Shown here: piece after piece, positions 23,255 through 33,234 of the stretch
Numbering within the stretch: position 1 is the first letter of the stretch
How the letters are laid out: each line of letters begins with the position of its first letter
Source of the DNA: Croceibacterium segetis
Lineage (GTDB): Bacteria; Pseudomonadota; Alphaproteobacteria; Sphingomonadales; Sphingomonadaceae
Direction: 5' to 3'
Assembly (NCBI RefSeq): GCF_011320115.1
Contig: NZ_JAANOZ010000019.1
Coordinates: 1-43,764 of the forward strand
DNA: 43,764 nt
Notes under the pieces: model-generated
What the model saw: only the letters and a program-made list of their open reading frames with translations
The model's database searches: none
Told to the model about the DNA's origin: nothing
Program-made: the position numbers and the translations under genes

Positions 23255-23809
23255 CTAGCCCTCTTTCTTCACCTCGTGAAACGTATAGCTCAAGGTGATC
23301 TGCTGGATGTCCCTGGTGTCGGGATCGTCGAGGATCTTCGGATCGACGTAATAGATCACCGGCATGCGCACCGACTGATGCGGCTGCAGCGTCTGCTCGG
23401 TGAAGCAGAAGCACTGGATCTTGTTGAAATATGACCCTGTCTGCTCGGGCACGACGTTGAACGTGGCGGCGCCCGTGACCGCACGGTCCGAGTTGTTCTG
23501 GGCCAGGAAGATCGCCATGTCGCGCTCGCCGATGGCCATGGTCTGGGTGACCTGGAGCGGCTTGAAGGTCCACGGCATCCCGCGCTCGACTTGCGCGTCG
23601 AAGCGCACCGAGATGGTCGGGCCGCCCGCGCTCTTGGCGAATTGCGAAGCGTCGGTTGCCTGCGATTCCGTCGCCCGCTGAGTGGTTCCGGCGAACCCCG
23701 TCACCTGGCAGAACAGGCGGTACAGCGGCACCGCGGCGAAGCCCAGTCCGAGCATCGCCAGCGCGACCAGGACCATGATCAGGCCGACGCGGCGGTTGCG
23801 ATTTGCCAT
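23255..23809 (-). CDS. ctaG: Cytochrome c oxidase assembly protein CtaG (Cox11)
   Basis: Cox11 delivers copper to the CuB site of subunit I. The 184-aa protein has an N-terminal membrane anchor (VGLIMVLVALAMLGLGFAAV), then PLYRLFCQVTGFAGTTQRAT (conserved Cys) and the copper motif FNKIQCFCFTEQTLQPHQSV, with a DPDTRDIQQITLSYTF end. Length fits alphaproteobacterial CtaG. It starts three bases after the coxF stop. Confidence 0.97.
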   Translation of the reverse strand: MANRNRRVGLIMVLVALAMLGLGFAAVPLYRLFCQVTGFAGTTQRATESQATDASQFAKSAGGPTISVRFDAQVERGMPWTFKPLQVTQTMAIGERDMAIFLAQNNSDRAVTGAATFNVVPEQTGSYFNKIQCFCFTEQTLQPHQSVRMPVIYYVDPKILDDPDTRDIQQITLSYTFHEVKKEG

Positions 23810-23812
23810 GGC

Positions 23813-23938
23813 TCAGCCCGCGATCTTGGCCCAGGTGATCGCGTAGAACAGGGCAACCAGGGCGGCGAGGACAAGCCCCAGCGCCACGTTGCGCCCGCGC
23901 CGCGCGCGCTTGAGGGCCTCTTGTTCTTCGGGGGTCAT
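23813..23938 (-). CDS. CoxF-like 41-aa membrane peptide of the oxidase operon
   Basis: A 41-residue protein: an acidic then Arg-rich start ([20 protein letters not shown]) and one transmembrane helix ([20 protein letters not shown]). The ATG at 23938 overlaps the ctaB stop (ATGA), and the stop is three bases from the ctaG start. Size, layout and position between ctaB and ctaG match the small CoxF-type proteins of alphaproteobacterial cox operons. Its molecular role is not established. Confidence 0.85.
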   Translation of the reverse strand: MTPEEQEALKRARRGRNVALGLVLAALVALFYAITWAKIAG

Positions 23939-24882
23939 GCCGCAAGCCCTTGCCCGAGGATCAGCCGGTCCGCAACCAGCGCCGCGAACAGCGCGAACAG
24001 GTAGAGCACCGAATAGCCGAACAGCCGCTTTTCCGGCTTCATCCGGTCACCCTCGGCCGAGCGGCGCAGCGCCACGGGAATGCACAGCGCCACGAACAGC
24101 GCTGACAGGGCCACCGCGGCCACGCCGTAAATCGCGCCCACCCCGCCGATCCACCACGGCGCCAGGCTGACGGCGAACAGCACGATCGCGTAGGCGAGGA
24201 TCTGCCGCCGCGTTGCCGCCTGGCCGGCCACCACCGGCAGCATCGGAATGCCGGCCTTGGCGTAATCGCTCTGCACGAACAGCGCGAGCGCCCAGAAATG
24301 CGGCGGGGTCCACATGAAGATGATCGCAAACAGCAGCACCGGCATCCACGTGATGTGCCCGGTCACCGCGACCCACCCGATCAGCGGCGGGAACGCCCCG
24401 GCGCCGCCGCCGATGACGATGTTCTGCGGCGTGCGCGGCTTGAGCCAGATGGTGTAGACCACCGCGTAGTAGAGGATCGAGATCGCCAGAATGATCGCGG
24501 CCAGCCAGTTCACCGCCAGGCCCATGATCAGCACCGAGGCGACCGAAAGCGCGATTCCGAAATCGCGGGCGTTGGTGCGCTCCATTCGGCCACCCGGCAA
24601 CGGCCGCTTGGCGGTGCGTTTCATCCGCGCGTCGAGGTCGGCTTCCCACCACTGGTTGAGCGCCCCCGCCCCGCCGGCGCCCAGCGCGATGCACAGCACC
24701 GCGGTGAAGCCGAGCACCGGGTTGATGTGCCCCGGCGCGGCGAGCAGGCCGCACAGCCCGGTGAACACGACCAGGCTCATCACCCGCGGCTTCGTCAGCG
24801 CGAAATAGTCGCGCCATTCGGACGGGAGCGTGGTGGAGGCAGCGGCGGTCGGCATGGCAAGTACGGTCATGGGTCCAATCAT
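23935..24882 (-). CDS. ctaB: Protoheme IX farnesyltransferase (heme O synthase)
   Basis: UbiA-type inner-membrane prenyltransferase that makes heme O from heme B, the precursor of heme A for the aa3 oxidase. The 315-aa protein shows [19 protein letters not shown], the first Asp-rich motif in [20 protein letters not shown], the loop motif [20 protein letters not shown] and [20 protein letters not shown], across about nine helices. ATG 24870 is an alternative start four codons later. It follows ctaD by 62 bases, with a short GGGCGC/GCGCCC hairpin between them. Confidence 0.97.
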   Translation of the reverse strand: MIGPMTVLAMPTAAASTTLPSEWRDYFALTKPRVMSLVVFTGLCGLLAAPGHINPVLGFTAVLCIALGAGGAGALNQWWEADLDARMKRTAKRPLPGGRMERTNARDFGIALSVASVLIMGLAVNWLAAIILAISILYYAVVYTIWLKPRTPQNIVIGGGAGAFPPLIGWVAVTGHITWMPVLLFAIIFMWTPPHFWALALFVQSDYAKAGIPMLPVVAGQAATRRQILAYAIVLFAVSLAPWWIGGVGAIYGVAAVALSALFVALCIPVALRRSAEGDRMKPEKRLFGYSVLYLFALFAALVADRLILGQGLAA

Positions 24883-24944
24883 GGAAAAGGGCGCACCGTT
24901 CCCGGCGCGCCCCGATCCTTATCAGCCTTTGCGAGGCGTAGCGA

Positions 24945-26663
24945 TCAATGCGCGCCGGCGGTCGAGGCGTCGCCGATGGCGTTGTGGTGCGAGTGATGCT
25001 CCTCGATCACCGGCAGCGTTTCGAACTGGTGGAACGGCGGCGGGCTCGACAGCGACCATTCGAGCGTGGTCGCGCCTTCGCCCCAGTAGTTGCCCGCGGC
25101 CTTCTTGCCGGCGGTGAACGCGTAGACCAGGTTCACGAAGAAGATCACCATCCCGGTGGCCATGATCAGGTAGCCGTAGGACGAGACCTCGTTCCAGAAC
25201 TTGAACGCCGGCGCGTAATCCGGATAGCGGCGCGGCATGCCGTTCATCCCGAGGAAGTGCTGCGGGAAGAAGACCACGTTCACGCCGATGAAGAACACCC
25301 AGAAGTGCAGGTGCGCGAGAAACTCGCTGTGCATCCGCCCGCTCATCTTCGGGAACCAGTAATAGAAGCCGGCGAACAGCGAGAACACCGCGCCGAGCGA
25401 CAGCACGTAATGGAAGTGCGCGACGACGTAGTAAGTGTCCTGCAGATTGTCGTCGATGCCGCCGTTGGCGAGCACCACGCCGGTCACGCCGCCGACGGTG
25501 AACAGGAAGATGAAACCGAGCGCCCAGACCAGCGGGCTCTTGAACTCGAGGCTGCCGCCCCACATCGTCGCGATCCAGCTGAAGATCTTGATGCCGGTCG
25601 GCACCGCGATGACCATCGTCGCCGCAGTGAAGTACATCTTGGTGTTTACCGACATGCCGGTGGTGTACATGTGGTGCGCCCAGACCACGAAGCCGACCAC
25701 GCCGATCGCGACCATCGCGTAAGCCATGCCGAGATAGCCGAACACCGGCTTGCGGCTGAACGTGGCGACGATCTGGCTGATCATCCCGAAGCCCGGGATG
25801 ATCATGATGTAAACCTCTGGGTGGCCGAAGAACCAGAACAGGTGCTGGTAGAGCACCGGGTCGCCGCCGCCCGACTGGTCGAAGAACGTGGTCCCGAAGT
25901 TGCGGTCGGTGATCAGCATGGTGATCGCCGCGGCCAGCACCGGCAGCGCCAGCAGCAGCAGGAACGCGGTGACCAGCACCGACCACACGAACAGCGGCAT
26001 CTTGTGCAGCGTCATGCCCGGCGCGCGCATGTTGAAGATCGTGGTGATGAAGTTGATCGAGCTCATGATCGAGCCCGCGCCGGCAAGGTGCAGCGAGAAG
26101 ATCGCGAAGTCGACCGCCGGCCCTGGCGATCCGGTCGTGGATAGCGGCGCGTAGACCGTCCAGCCGACGCCCGCTCCGTGCGCCGTTCCGCCGGGCATGA
26201 ACACCGAGGTCATCAGCGAGGTGAAACCCGCCACGGTCAGCCAGAAGGCGACGTTGTTCATCCGCGGGAAGGCCATGTCCGGCGCGCCGATCATCAGCGG
26301 CACGAACCAGTTGGCGAAGCCGCCCATCGTCGCCGGCATGACCACGAAGAAGACCATGATCAGGCCGTGCGCCGTGATCAGCACGTTCCAGGTATGCAGC
26401 GCCTGGTCCATGTCGGTATTGCCGTTCAGCCACAGCGAAATCTGGCCGAGGATCTGGATGCCCGGCTGGGCCAGTTCCCAGCGCATCAGGCCCGAGATCG
26501 CCCCGCCGATGATCCCGGCGAAGATCGAGAACACCAGGTACAGTGTGCCGATGTCCTTGTGGTTCGTCGACATGAACCAGCGGGCGAAGAAGCCCGGCTT
26601 GTGATCGGCGTCGTGATGATGTTCTTCGGCGTGAGCCTGGAAGGTGTCGGCGGTGGTGGCCAT
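24945..26663 (-). CDS. ctaD: Cytochrome c oxidase subunit I
   Basis: Catalytic heme-copper subunit of the aa3-type oxidase, 572 aa, 12 helices. Key sequence includes [15 protein letters not shown], heme a ligand region [20 protein letters not shown], the CuB/His-Tyr site [37 protein letters not shown] (K-channel region) and [19 protein letters not shown] (heme a3 and a ligands). A His-rich tail ([11 protein letters not shown]) ends it. The D-channel and K-channel context marks an A-type oxidase. It lies 36 bases downstream of ctaC. Confidence 0.99.
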   Translation of the reverse strand: MATTADTFQAHAEEHHHDADHKPGFFARWFMSTNHKDIGTLYLVFSIFAGIIGGAISGLMRWELAQPGIQILGQISLWLNGNTDMDQALHTWNVLITAHGLIMVFFVVMPATMGGFANWFVPLMIGAPDMAFPRMNNVAFWLTVAGFTSLMTSVFMPGGTAHGAGVGWTVYAPLSTTGSPGPAVDFAIFSLHLAGAGSIMSSINFITTIFNMRAPGMTLHKMPLFVWSVLVTAFLLLLALPVLAAAITMLITDRNFGTTFFDQSGGGDPVLYQHLFWFFGHPEVYIMIIPGFGMISQIVATFSRKPVFGYLGMAYAMVAIGVVGFVVWAHHMYTTGMSVNTKMYFTAATMVIAVPTGIKIFSWIATMWGGSLEFKSPLVWALGFIFLFTVGGVTGVVLANGGIDDNLQDTYYVVAHFHYVLSLGAVFSLFAGFYYWFPKMSGRMHSEFLAHLHFWVFFIGVNVVFFPQHFLGMNGMPRRYPDYAPAFKFWNEVSSYGYLIMATGMVIFFVNLVYAFTAGKKAAGNYWGEGATTLEWSLSSPPPFHQFETLPVIEEHHSHHNAIGDASTAGAH

Positions 26664-26699
26664 GGCTTAACTAACCTTGCTTGGTATCTCGTGGGCCGC

Positions 26700-27776
26700 T
26701 CAGGCGGCGGGACCGGCGGCGGGCGATGCGGGCGTCTCAGGGCCGGGCGCCTGGCCGGCGGCGGGCGCGCCCGGTGCTGCGGAGGCTGCGGGCTGTTTCT
26801 CAGTGGCCGGCAGCGCCGCCTTGGCGCCTTTCACCGTGCCGCCCTGCGAGGCGATCCAGGCGTTGAACTTGTCCATCGGCACGGCTTCGACGGCGATCGG
26901 CATGTAGCCGTGGCGCGCGCCGCACAGTTCCGAGCACTGGCCGTAGTAGATGCCGGGCTCTTCGATGAACAAGGTCTTCTCGTTGATCCGGCCGGGCACG
27001 GCGTCGAGCTTGAACCACAGGCTCGGCACGGCGAAGGCATGGATCACGTCGGCGCCGGTGGTCTGCAGCCGGATCGGCACGCCGACCGGAAGCACCATGC
27101 GGTTGTCCGCCGCGAGCTGCGGCGGCTCGCCGCGCTTCACCGCCTCTTCGTCGGGCAGCATGTGCGAGATAACTTCGAAGCCGCCGTTGTCGGGATAGCT
27201 GTAGCCCCAGTACCACTGGTAACCGGTGGCCTTGACGGTCAGCGCGTCCTTCGGCGGGCTCTTGTACTGGCGCGAGAGCAGCGTGATCGAGGGCACCGCG
27301 ATGACCACCAGGATCAGCACCGGTATCACCGTCCAGATGATCTCGATCAGCGTGTTGTGGCTGGTCTTCGACGGCACCGGGTTGCGGCGGCGGTTGTATC
27401 GCACGGTGACCCACAGCAGCAGGGCCAGCACGAACAGGCTGATCACGGTGATGATCGGGATCAGCAAGACCTGGTGGAAACGGTAAGCGAACCGCCCGGT
27501 CGGCGAGTACTGCTTCTGGAAATCGATCGCCCCGGGAGTCGGCGCACCCTTGATCCATTCAGGACCGAGCGGCGTATAGGCCGAGGCGGCCGGTGCGGCC
27601 GGTGCGGCCGATGTGTCGGCGGCCTTCGCGGGCGGCGCGGCAGGACTGGCAGCGCTCGCGGCAACTTGCGGCGTGGCTTGCGCGACCGCCGCTTGCGGGG
27701 CCGCGAAAAGGGCCAGGGCTGCGAAGAAAAATACCAGGAAACTCAACCGCTTGCGGGCGATGTCGCCGAAATTCAT
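26700..27776 (-). CDS. ctaC: Cytochrome c oxidase subunit II
   Basis: Carries the CuA centre that accepts electrons from cytochrome c. The 358-aa protein has a signal peptide (KRLSFLVFFFAALALFAAPQ), an Ala/Pro-rich linker, two membrane helices (~residues 100-165) and the cupredoxin domain with GYQWYWGYSYPDNGGFEVIS and the CuA ligands in GQCSELCGARHGYMPIAVEA. A 30-residue Ala/Pro tail follows. I chose ATG 27776 for the signal peptide; the frame runs to 27878 but starts without it. It is the first gene of the operon, with a promoter at 27850-27878. Confidence 0.97.
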   Translation of the reverse strand: MNFGDIARKRLSFLVFFFAALALFAAPQAAVAQATPQVAASAASPAAPPAKAADTSAAPAAPAASAYTPLGPEWIKGAPTPGAIDFQKQYSPTGRFAYRFHQVLLIPIITVISLFVLALLLWVTVRYNRRRNPVPSKTSHNTLIEIIWTVIPVLILVVIAVPSITLLSRQYKSPPKDALTVKATGYQWYWGYSYPDNGGFEVISHMLPDEEAVKRGEPPQLAADNRMVLPVGVPIRLQTTGADVIHAFAVPSLWFKLDAVPGRINEKTLFIEEPGIYYGQCSELCGARHGYMPIAVEAVPMDKFNAWIASQGGTVKGAKAALPATEKQPAASAAPGAPAAGQAPGPETPASPAAGPAA

Positions 27777-27849
27777 CTGGTGCACGCTTTCGTTCCGTAA
27801 GCTTGGCGCGCGAATGCGCGAGAGGCCCGAGCGGGCCGGTTTCGCCGGG

Positions 27850-27878
27850 CCTATACGCCCGCTTGCCCCATGCCTCAA
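27850..27878 (-). promoter_or_regulatory. Putative promoter of the ctaC operon
   Basis: On the minus strand TTGAGG (27878-27873), a 17-base spacer and TATAGG (27855-27850). It is about 75 bases before the ctaC ATG, in the 178-base gap shared with divergent pyrE. Confidence 0.5.
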
Positions 27879-27954
27879 GCGCTTCTAGGGAGATTTTTCG
27901 ACAGGCCCGTTGACGCAGCGGGGGCCGCCAATTCTGGGGATTTGTCAAACCACC

Positions 27955-28536
27955 ATGACCGACGACGAGGTCCTCGCAGAGTTCCGCGCCAGCCATGCGC
28001 TGCTCGAAGGGCATTTCAAGCTCTCCAGCGGCCGTCACAGCGCGCACTATCTGCAATGCGCCCGGGTGCTGATGAACGCGGAGCGCGCCGGAAAGCTGGC
28101 GCGCGCGCTGTGCCAGAAGATCCCGCGCGAGATTCGCAGCCAGGTGGAGAAAGTCGTCTCGCCGGCGATGGGCGGGGTCATCATCGGCCACGAGATGGGC
28201 CGCACGCTCGAGGTCGACGCGGTGTTTCTCGAGCGGCCGAGCGGCACGTTCGAGCTGCGCCGGGGCTTCGATGTCAAGGAAGGCGAGAAGGTCCTGCTGG
28301 TTGAGGACGTGGTCACCACCGGCCTCTCCAGCGGGGAGGCGATCAAGGCCGTGCGCAAGGCCGGGGGCGAAGTTCTCGCCGCTGCCGCGCTGGTCGACCG
28401 GTCAGCCGGCGAAGCCGACTTCGACGTGCCGTTCTTCGCGCTCGTCGAGATAAACTTCCCGACGTACGCCCCCGGCGAAGTGCCGCCCGAGCTCGCCGCG
28501 ATACCGCTCGAGAAGCCGGGGAGCCGGAAGGGTTGA
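27955..28536 (+). CDS. pyrE: Orotate phosphoribosyltransferase
   Basis: Fifth step of de novo pyrimidine synthesis: orotate + PRPP to OMP. The 193-aa protein has [20 protein letters not shown], the loop [37 protein letters not shown] and the PRPP-binding [21 protein letters not shown] chose ATG 27955 because it fits the family N terminus; the frame extends to 27910. The TTG start of pdxJ overlaps its stop. Confidence 0.97.
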   Translation: MTDDEVLAEFRASHALLEGHFKLSSGRHSAHYLQCARVLMNAERAGKLARALCQKIPREIRSQVEKVVSPAMGGVIIGHEMGRTLEVDAVFLERPSGTFELRRGFDVKEGEKVLLVEDVVTTGLSSGEAIKAVRKAGGEVLAAAALVDRSAGEADFDVPFFALVEINFPTYAPGEVPPELAAIPLEKPGSRKG

Positions 28537-29261
28537 CCGGAAGGCTCCGTCTCGGCGTCAACATCGACCACGTCGCGACAATCAGGAACGCGCGGGGCGG
28601 CGATCATCCCGATCCGGTCCGCGCCGCCGAGATCGTCGCCCGTTGCGGCGGCGACGGGATCACTGCCCATTTGCGGGAGGACCGGCGGCACATCCGCGAC
28701 GACGACCTCAGGCGCATCCAGGAAGCGACCGACCTGCCCCTCAACCTCGAGATGGCGGCGACCGAGGAGATGCTGGCGATCGCCCTCGCCCACCGCCCGC
28801 ACGCCGCCTGCATCGTCCCCGAGAAGCGCGAGGAAGTGACCACCGAAGGTGGGCTCGACGCCGCCGGCCAGCACAACCGCCTGCAGCCGATCGTCTCCCG
28901 GCTGGCCGACGCCGGCATCCGCGTGAGCCTGTTCATCGAGGCGAGCGAGCGCCAGCTCGAGGCGGCGCTGCGGCTCGGCGCCCCGGTGGTCGAGTTCCAC
29001 ACCGGCGAATATGCCCACGCGACCGGTGAGCAAATCCCGGTCGAGCTCAAGCGCATCGCCGACATGGCCGCGCTCGCCGCCAAGAACGGCATCGAGCCCC
29101 ACGCCGGCCATGGGCTGACATACGAGAACGTCCAGCCGATCGCCGCGATACCGCAACTCGCCGAGCTCAACATCGGCCACTACCTGATCGGCGAGGCGAT
29201 CTTCGTCGGGCTCGAGCCGGCGGTGACGCGGATGCGCGAGTTGATGGACCTGGCACGCTAG
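28533..29261 (+). CDS. pdxJ: Pyridoxine 5'-phosphate synthase
   Basis: Last step of the DXP-dependent vitamin B6 pathway: 1-deoxyxylulose 5-phosphate + 3-amino-2-oxopropyl phosphate to PNP. The 242-aa TIM barrel shows [64 protein letters not shown] and [16 protein letters not shown]. The TTG start overlaps the pyrE stop (TTGA). Confidence 0.98.
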   Translation: MTGRLRLGVNIDHVATIRNARGGDHPDPVRAAEIVARCGGDGITAHLREDRRHIRDDDLRRIQEATDLPLNLEMAATEEMLAIALAHRPHAACIVPEKREEVTTEGGLDAAGQHNRLQPIVSRLADAGIRVSLFIEASERQLEAALRLGAPVVEFHTGEYAHATGEQIPVELKRIADMAALAAKNGIEPHAGHGLTYENVQPIAAIPQLAELNIGHYLIGEAIFVGLEPAVTRMRELMDLAR

Positions 29262-29270
29262 GCGATTGCA

Positions 29271-29672
29271 ATGATCATCGGCCTCGGCTCCGACCTGTGC
29301 AACATCGAGCGGATCGAGGCCGCGCTTGCGCGCCACGGGAATCGCTTCGAGCAGCGCTGCTTCACCGAGATCGAGCGGGCCAAGGCGGCGCGGCGGCCGT
29401 TCACCCGCGCGGGCACCTACGCCAAGCGCTTTGCCGCCAAGGAAGCCTTCTCCAAGGCGGTCGGCACCGGGTTCTACCGCGGCGTCTACATGAAGGACAT
29501 CGGGGTGGTGAACGCGCCTTCGGGCGCGCCGACGCTGGAACTGACCGGCGGGGCCGCCAAGCGGCTTGCGGAAATGGTCCCGGACGGCCATGAGGCCGTC
29601 ATTCATCTCACCCTCACCGACGACCATCCATGGGCCCAGGCTTTCGTGGTCATCGAGGCCCGCCGGCTGTGA
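29271..29672 (+). CDS. acpS: Holo-[acyl-carrier-protein] synthase
   Basis: Transfers 4'-phosphopantetheine from CoA to ACP. The 133-aa protein has [20 protein letters not shown] (Mg2+-binding Asp at residue 8), [28 protein letters not shown] (catalytic Glu) and [18 protein letters not shown]. The order pdxJ-acpS-lepB is standard in alphaproteobacteria. Confidence 0.97.
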   Translation: MIIGLGSDLCNIERIEAALARHGNRFEQRCFTEIERAKAARRPFTRAGTYAKRFAAKEAFSKAVGTGFYRGVYMKDIGVVNAPSGAPTLELTGGAAKRLAEMVPDGHEAVIHLTLTDDHPWAQAFVVIEARRL

Positions 29673-29695
29673 AATCCGAAAGTCCCGAACGCGCA

Positions 29696-30583
29696 ATGGA
29701 CGACCAAGCTCCCCCACCGAAGACCGACGATACGAAAGCGGAAGCCAAGAAGATCGACTGGGTCCGAGAGATCCGCGGCCTGGCGCTGATGCTGCTGGCG
29801 GTGCTGGCGTTCCACACATTCGTCGCCAAGCCGTTCTACATCCCCTCAGGCTCGATGGAGCCGAACCTGCTGGTCGGCGACCGGCTGGTGGTCAGCAAGT
29901 ATCCCTACGGCTGGAGCTGGGTTTCGGCGAGCTTTCACATCCTGCCGCGCAGCCACTGGCGGGTCGCCCCCAAGACGCCCGAGTACGGCGACATCGTCAT
30001 CGTCGTCCCGCCCGACAAGAACGAGGACTACATAAAGCGCGTCATCGGCTTGCCCGGCGATACCATTGCGGTGGTCGGCGGGCAGGTCATCCTCAACGGC
30101 AAACCGGTGCCGAGGGAGATCGAGCCTCCGGTGCAGATCCCCGAGGATTCGCAGATCTGCGACGGCCGTCCATGCCTGTCCGAGTTCAACATCTACCGCA
30201 CGGTTCTGCCGAGCGGCAAAGTGACCTACCAGCCGCCGACCTACCGCGAGACGCTGCCGAACGGCGCGAGCTATCTGGTGCTCGACGACGGCAACAGTCC
30301 CGGGGACAATTACGGCCCGGTCACCGTCCCCGACGGCGATGTGTTCCTGATGGGCGACAATCGCGACCATTCGGCCGACAGCCGTTTCCCGTCCGGACCC
30401 GGCTTCGACGGCCTGGGTGGGCCGGTACCGATCGCCAACGTCGGCGGACGGGCGGAGTTCATCACGTTCTCGCTCGACGGCTCGACCGGATGGAACCCGC
30501 TGAGCTGGTGGAAATCCTTGCGCCCCGGCCGTGCCTGGACCAGTCTGCGCCCCGAAATCAGGGGAAAGGGTAAGCCCGGATGA
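29696..30583 (+). CDS. lepB: Signal peptidase I
   Basis: Inner-membrane protease removing signal peptides. The 295-aa protein has an acidic/polar start, one membrane helix (LALMLLAVLAFHTFVAKPFY), the catalytic Ser in IPSGSMEPNLLVGDRLVVSK, the catalytic Lys in KNEDYIKRVIGLPGDTIAVV and VFLMGDNRDHSADSRF. I favour ATG 29696; GTG 29669, overlapping the acpS stop, is a possible start nine codons earlier. Its TGA overlaps the next ATG (ATGA). rnc and era, often next in this neighbourhood, do not follow. Confidence 0.96.
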   Translation: MDDQAPPPKTDDTKAEAKKIDWVREIRGLALMLLAVLAFHTFVAKPFYIPSGSMEPNLLVGDRLVVSKYPYGWSWVSASFHILPRSHWRVAPKTPEYGDIVIVVPPDKNEDYIKRVIGLPGDTIAVVGGQVILNGKPVPREIEPPVQIPEDSQICDGRPCLSEFNIYRTVLPSGKVTYQPPTYRETLPNGASYLVLDDGNSPGDNYGPVTVPDGDVFLMGDNRDHSADSRFPSGPGFDGLGGPVPIANVGGRAEFITFSLDGSTGWNPLSWWKSLRPGRAWTSLRPEIRGKGKPG

Positions 30584-31650
30584 GCAAGGCCGTCGACGAG
30601 GCCGAACCCAAGGTCGGCTCCAGTCCGACGCACATCGCCAACCCTGAGCTACGCAAGGAAGCCAAGCGCGCGGCCGTGTGGGCCGCGGTGATCGGCATCG
30701 CGGTGCTGGCGGTCTACATATCGCAGGCTCTGCTGGTGATCTTCGGGGCGATGGTCTTCGCGGCCATGCTCGACGGTGGAGCGCGGCTCCTCGGCCGGGT
30801 CATGCCGGTCGGGCGCGGTTGGCGGCTCGCGCTGGTGATTGCGCTGATGCTCGCTTTCATCGTCTGGCTGTTCTGGTTCGCCGGTTCGCAGATCTCGCAG
30901 CAGGCGGCGCAACTGCCGGCGCTCGTCGCCGAGCAGCTGAGCCGCCTCATCGCTTGGCTGCAATCCAAGGGTTTCGCCGCCAGCCAGGACGATGTCAGCC
31001 GGCTTTTCGGCACCTTCGCCAGCGGCGTCGGCATCGTCACCCGGGCCATCGGCGGAATTCTCGGCGCGGGCGCGACACTGCTGCTGGTAGTGACGATCGG
31101 GCTCTATCTCGCATTCGAGCCACGGCTTTACGAGCGCGGCCTCGCCTGGATGTTGCCGCAAAGCTCGCGCGGTGAATTCTACATCACGGCCGAGCGAATG
31201 GCCTTCACCTTGCGCCGGCTGATGGCCGGACGGCTGGTGGGCATGGCGTTCGAGGGCGTGTTCACATTCCTGATGCTGTTCTTCTACGGGGTGCCGATGG
31301 CGGCTCTGCTGGGGATCATCACGGGGCTACTCGCCTTCATCCCCAACATCGGCGCGATCGTCTCGGGCATCCTGATGGTGCTGGTCGGCTTTTCCGGGGG
31401 CACAGAGATGGGGCTCTATACGATCTTCGTCTACGTCGTGGTGCAGAATGTCGATGGCAACATCGTCGTACCTCTGATCGCGCGGCGAACGGTCGACCTC
31501 GCCCCTGCGCTGGTGCTGGCGTTCCAGCTGATCATGGGCATCCTGTTCGGCATCCTCGGCCTGTTCCTGGCCGATCCGTTGCTGGCATTGACCAAGCTCT
31601 GGCTGACGCGCCGGGCGGAAATCGCCGACCTCAAGCGCGATGGCGCGTAA
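30580..31650 (+). CDS. Second AI-2E family permease
   Basis: A 356-aa multi-pass membrane protein of the same family as the gene at 5360-6412. It shows VWAAVIGIAVLAVYISQALL, MVFAAMLDGGARLLGRVMPV, RGEFYITAERMAFTLRRLMA, the conserved GIITGLLAFIPNIGAIVSGI and QNVDGNIVVPLIARRTVDLA. Substrate unknown. It is translationally coupled to lepB, and its end overlaps the DUF3089 gene by 11 bases. Confidence 0.88.
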   Translation: MSKAVDEAEPKVGSSPTHIANPELRKEAKRAAVWAAVIGIAVLAVYISQALLVIFGAMVFAAMLDGGARLLGRVMPVGRGWRLALVIALMLAFIVWLFWFAGSQISQQAAQLPALVAEQLSRLIAWLQSKGFAASQDDVSRLFGTFASGVGIVTRAIGGILGAGATLLLVVTIGLYLAFEPRLYERGLAWMLPQSSRGEFYITAERMAFTLRRLMAGRLVGMAFEGVFTFLMLFFYGVPMAALLGIITGLLAFIPNIGAIVSGILMVLVGFSGGTEMGLYTIFVYVVVQNVDGNIVVPLIARRTVDLAPALVLAFQLIMGILFGILGLFLADPLLALTKLWLTRRAEIADLKRDGA

Positions 31651-32770
31651 GTTCCTATACTTCATCGTCGTCTGCGTGCTTCTCGTGTTCGCCGCGCTGC
31701 TGGCGATGCGGCTGTGGCCGGCCGCGCTCAGCCGCCTCGCGTTTGCTCCGACCGGGCATTTCCAGGCGCAGGCGCCGCTCGCCGGCAACGCCTATCAGGA
31801 CCCGGGAATGTGGTTCGCCCGGCCGGGCCTCGGCAGCGATCCGACGCGCTGGCAGCCGCCGGGGACGCAAGGCGCCGCCGCCCCGCCGCCCGGCGATGTG
31901 CCGCCGTTCGCGGTGTTCTTCGTCCACCCGACGAGCTATCTCGAGCGCAGCCACTGGAATGCCCCGCTCGATGACAAGCCCTCCCAGGACCGGGCGCGCC
32001 TCTTCCTCAAGGGCCTCGCCAGCCCGTTCGGCCAGGCGAGCGAGATCTGGGCGCCGCGCTACCGCCAGGCAGCGGTCGGCGCGTTCCTGACCCATTCGCC
32101 CGAGGCCCGCGAGGCGCTCGATCTCGCCTACCAGGACGTCTCGCAGGCCTTCGACGAGTTCCTTGCCCATATCGGCCCCGACACCCCGGTCGTGCTCGCC
32201 GGGCACAGCCAGGGCGCGCTGCTGGTCGACGAGCTGCTGAGGAAGCGGATCGCCGGGACGCCGCTGCAGGGCCGTATCGCCCTCGCCTATCCGATCGGCT
32301 GGCCGATCTCGGCCGAACACGACCTGCCCGCGCTGGGCCTGCCCGCTTGCGCCACCCCGGAGCAGGCCGGCTGCCTGGTCACCTGGTCGAGCTTCGCCGA
32401 GCCGGCCGATCCCGGAATGCTGCTCGAATGGTACCAGCACTCGGCGGGTTACGACGGCCGGCCGCGGGGCGGCCGGGGCGTGCTGTGCGTCAATCCGCTG
32501 ACCGGGACGATCGGCGGCGCGGCGCCCGCCTCGGCGAATCTCGGCACGCTGGTGCCGAGCGCCGATCTGTCGAGCGGTGAACTCCTCCCCGGGGCGGTCG
32601 CGGCGCGCTGCGGCAAGCGCGGCCTGCTGCTGATCGCCAACCCGCCGGAGCTCGGCCCCTACGTGCTGCCGGGCAACAACTACCACGTCTACGACATCCC
32701 GCTGTTCTGGGAGAACTTGCGGCTCGACGTAGCGCGCAGGATGCGGACATGGTCGACGCAGCACCGCTGA
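31640..32770 (+). CDS. DUF3089 alpha/beta-hydrolase-like protein
   Basis: A 376-aa protein with an N-terminal membrane anchor or signal (FLYFIVVCVLLVFAALLAMR), then FAVFFVHPTSYLERSHWNAP and the nucleophile elbow VVLAGHSQGALLVDELL (Ser near residue 190) of an alpha/beta hydrolase. Further blocks: CLVTWSSFAEPADPGMLLEW, VLCVNPLTG and NNYHVYDIPLFWENLRLDVA. This matches the DUF3089 family; no substrate is established. It overlaps both neighbours, which suggests one transcript from pyrE to ruvX. Confidence 0.88.
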   Translation: MARKFLYFIVVCVLLVFAALLAMRLWPAALSRLAFAPTGHFQAQAPLAGNAYQDPGMWFARPGLGSDPTRWQPPGTQGAAAPPPGDVPPFAVFFVHPTSYLERSHWNAPLDDKPSQDRARLFLKGLASPFGQASEIWAPRYRQAAVGAFLTHSPEAREALDLAYQDVSQAFDEFLAHIGPDTPVVLAGHSQGALLVDELLRKRIAGTPLQGRIALAYPIGWPISAEHDLPALGLPACATPEQAGCLVTWSSFAEPADPGMLLEWYQHSAGYDGRPRGGRGVLCVNPLTGTIGGAAPASANLGTLVPSADLSSGELLPGAVAARCGKRGLLLIANPPELGPYVLPGNNYHVYDIPLFWENLRLDVARRMRTWSTQHR

Positions 32771-33234
32771 TCGCCGAGAGCGCCGCCGAGCTGCGCGCAA
32801 CTTTGCCCGAAGGCGGCGTGCTGCTCGGGCTCGACCTCGGCACCAAGACCATCGGCACCGCGCTGAGCGACGCCGGCTGGCGCTTCGCCACCGCCGGCAA
32901 GACCCTGCCGCGCGGCAAATTCTCGCGCGACCTGGAAGCGCTGCGGGCGCTCGCGCAGGAACGCCATGTCGCCGGCATCGTCATCGGGCTACCGCTCAAC
33001 ATGGATGGCAGCGAGGGACCGCGCGCGCAATCGGCCCGCGCCTACGCCCGCAACCTCGCCTCGCTCGCCCTGCCGGTCTTGCTGTGGGACGAACGCTGGT
33101 CGACTGCGAGCGCCGAACGCGACCTGATCGCGCAGGATGTGAGCCGGGCCAAGCGCGCCGAGCGGATCGACAGCCACGCCGCGGCGGTGATCCTGCAAGC
33201 CGCACTCGACGCGCTGGCCGGCGGCATGTTCTAG
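32749..33234 (+). CDS. ruvX: Holliday junction resolvase-like protein RuvX (YqgF)
   Basis: RNase H-fold nuclease family implicated in 16S rRNA 5'-end maturation and DNA repair. The 161-aa protein has LLGLDLGTKTIGTALSDAGW (first acidic site), GIVIGLPLNMDGSEGPRAQ, LLWDERWSTASAERDL (second site) and RIDSHAAAVILQAALDAL (last Asp). The N terminus is about 20 residues longer than E. coli YqgF. The ATG lies 22 bases inside the DUF3089 gene, and its stop shares bases with the convergent stop at 33231. Confidence 0.95.
   Translation: MVDAAPLIAESAAELRATLPEGGVLLGLDLGTKTIGTALSDAGWRFATAGKTLPRGKFSRDLEALRALAQERHVAGIVIGLPLNMDGSEGPRAQSARAYARNLASLALPVLLWDERWSTASAERDLIAQDVSRAKRAERIDSHAAAVILQAALDALAGGMF

Noticed and set aside
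31655-32800. 381-codon minus-strand open frame over the DUF3089 gene
   Set aside because: Shadow of the hydrolase gene; no ribosome site or family resemblance.
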